6,833 nt of DNA from Propionibacterium sp. Its GTDB lineage: Bacteria > Actinomycetota > Actinomycetes > Actinomycetales > Actinomycetaceae. Location of the stretch: contig JAKECL010000100.1 in NCBI GenBank assembly GCA_030460725.1, positions 1-6,833 of the forward strand, written 5' to 3'. Below the pieces are notes generated by a model, which was not told the origin of the DNA, did no database searches, and saw nothing but the letters and a program-made list of their open reading frames with translations. Shown piece after piece: positions 6,109 to 6,833 of the stretch. The position numbers were made by a program, and so were the translations under genes. The stretch's first letter is position 1. The number at the start of each line of letters is the position of its first letter.

Positions 6109-6136
6109 ATCTGACATAATGTACATTATCAGATTC
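6109..6136 (-). other. dif: dif site (XerC/XerD chromosome dimer resolution)
   Basis: An AT-rich 28-base site stands out in GC-rich surroundings. On the minus strand it contains GATAATGTACATTATGTCA (6130 down to 6112), which matches the core of the actinobacterial dif consensus and resembles E. coli dif. The expected organisation is present: XerC arm GAATCTGATAA (6136-6126), six-base centre TGTACA (6125-6120), XerD arm TTATGTCAGAT (6119-6109). The tyrosine recombinases XerC and XerD, activated by FtsK at the division septum, resolve chromosome dimers at such a site, normally present once, near the replication terminus. The inner ATAATGTACATTAT is a perfect palindrome and outer GAATCTG/CAGATTC arms extend the symmetry. 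The consensus is recalled, not searched. An alternative is an operator of unknown type. Confidence 0.87.
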
Positions 6137-6170
6137 TGTGATGGGGGCAGCGGCGGGCCTTGGGTATGGC

Positions 6171-6791
6171 TCATGCGAGCACGGCGTGGACCGCCTCGAC
6201 CAGTGTCGGTACCGCCCACCACGTGGCCGCGGCTCCAACTGCCGTGAACACCAACACCCACACCGGGGCCGGGACCCGGGTCATGACCGCGAGCATCCCG
6301 GGATCCTGTGCCCGGTCGCCGTGCCGTGCGACGTTGACCAACTGTCGCCAGCCGCCGACCATCAGCAGGACGCCGACGGATGTGACGACGGCCGCCCCGG
6401 GTTCTGCCGCTCCCGTCCACCACAGTGCTGCGATGGCGCCAACGAGGATCACCATGACGACTGCGGTGTACAGAGAACGGGCTCTGACCAGCCCAAACAG
6501 GCATGCCACCAGCGCCACCAGCAGGACGAGGTCGCTGTGTCCTGCGCCGACCGACACCACCAGGACCGCGCCGGTGACCACTGGTGCCGGATAGCCCGCT
6601 GCCGTGGTGGCCACGAGTGCGGGTCCGCGCGGTCGTCCGCGGGTCACCGTGTGCCCGGACATGTCGGGATTGACCACGAACCCGGTGAATCGTCGCCCAC
6701 ACAGGATGCCGACCACGGCGTGCCCGAGCTCGTGGACCACCGTGACCGGGACGCGGGCCAGTCGCCACGCAGGTGTGAGGACCAGGACCAC
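6171..6791 (-). CDS. M50B-type membrane metallopeptidase, 5' end uncertain
   Basis: This polytopic membrane protein carries the zinc protease motif HELGH at residues 20-24, followed by TRGRPRGP (50-57) and AAGYPAP (64-70), typical of actinobacterial M50B-like proteins related to site-2 proteases. Five or so hydrophobic segments follow, at about 69-83, 88-102, 108-126, 132-147 and 176-192. Asp163 in RAQDPGML may be the third zinc ligand. The 206 residues run from a GTG at 6791, the only start allowed by an in-frame TGA at 6795-6797. This leaves just seven residues before WRLARV, whereas relatives usually have an extra N-terminal membrane helix, so the gene may be truncated or broken at its 5' end. 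Upstream, ATG 6818 in the same frame has a good Shine-Dalgarno site but is cut off by that TGA. Substrates are unknown. Confidence 0.75.
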   Translation of the reverse strand: MVLVLTPAWRLARVPVTVVHELGHAVVGILCGRRFTGFVVNPDMSGHTVTRGRPRGPALVATTAAGYPAPVVTGAVLVVSVGAGHSDLVLLVALVACLFGLVRARSLYTAVVMVILVGAIAALWWTGAAEPGAAVVTSVGVLLMVGGWRQLVNVARHGDRAQDPGMLAVMTRVPAPVWVLVFTAVGAAATWWAVPTLVEAVHAVLA

Positions 6792-6833
6792 CGGTCAAGT
6801 CCCGTGGCGTGGTGTCATTGTGTTGTTTCCTGG

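Larger units (their letters stand above)
5848..6170. other. 323-base intergenic region at the putative terminus
   Basis: No convincing gene lies between the Hsp70 and protease genes; short open frames here have no start signals and no recognisable sequence. The region holds the Hsp70 promoter, a degenerate 32-base tandem repeat and the dif-like site. Left of that site, the stretch 5881-6108 is markedly G-rich on the + strand (104 G to 58 C, counted by hand). No clear terminator for the protease gene, which reads into this gap, is visible. Confidence 0.7.

Noticed and set aside
4825..6114. A 429-codon open frame on the + strand opposite the Hsp70 gene
   Set aside because: It lies antisense to a gene with full Hsp70 motifs, is rich in Gly, Gln and Asp as expected from a GC-rich shadow frame, and shows no domain or start signal.
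6107..6136. The AT-rich inverted repeat as a rho-independent terminator or phage attachment site
   Set aside because: There is no flanking GC stem with T-tract, no integrase gene or tRNA end nearby, and the match to the dif arms and centre is more specific.

Overview
The base composition (strongly GC-rich, third positions mostly G or C), the frequent GTG starts and the gene order point to a high-GC actinobacterium. The order DUF881, small basic protein, DUF881, FHA protein (GarA/OdhI type), FtsR-type MerR, second MerR is a well-known actinobacterial neighbourhood (Rv1823-Rv1830 in Mycobacterium tuberculosis). Compared with that locus, gcvH and the DUF151 nuclease gene are absent, so the cluster is compact. 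A member of the Actinomycetaceae would fit, but this is inferred from remembered gene orders and was not tested by a search.

Layout. Positions 1-1944 (+) hold a membrane module: a DUF881 protein cut by the left edge, a four-helix small basic protein (DUF1290), and a second DUF881 protein, tightly spaced or overlapping and presumably one transcript. Positions 2042-3243 (+) hold a GarA/OdhI-like FHA protein and an FtsR-like MerR regulator with overlapping stop and start codons. Positions 3346-3906 (+) hold a second MerR-type regulator behind its own promoter, with a possible operator just upstream. Positions 3982-4266 (+) hold acylphosphatase. A short convergent gap follows, then an orphan Hsp70-family ATPase on the minus strand (4321-5847) that appears to be leaderless. 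Positions 6171-6791 (-) hold an M50B-type membrane metalloprotease whose 5' end is odd: an in-frame UGA separates it from a much better start site.

The most important non-coding element is an AT-rich 28-bp site at 6109-6136 in the gap between the Hsp70 and protease genes. Read on the minus strand it matches the XerC/XerD recombination site dif of Actinobacteria, which would place this window at the replication terminus. The G-rich non-coding DNA between the Hsp70 gene and the site, the opposite skew in the protease gene beyond it, and the inward orientation of most genes agree with that. A degenerate 32-bp tandem repeat lies next to it.

How the parts fit: in Bacillus the sbp and DUF881-type genes sit beside the division genes, and FtsR is reported to activate ftsZ in Corynebacterium, so the left half may link envelope or division functions with FHA-based phosphorylation signalling (inference). 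The FHA protein keeps only one of the two adjacent threonines of the classical GarA/OdhI switch. I did not see a new mobile element, CRISPR array or defence system.
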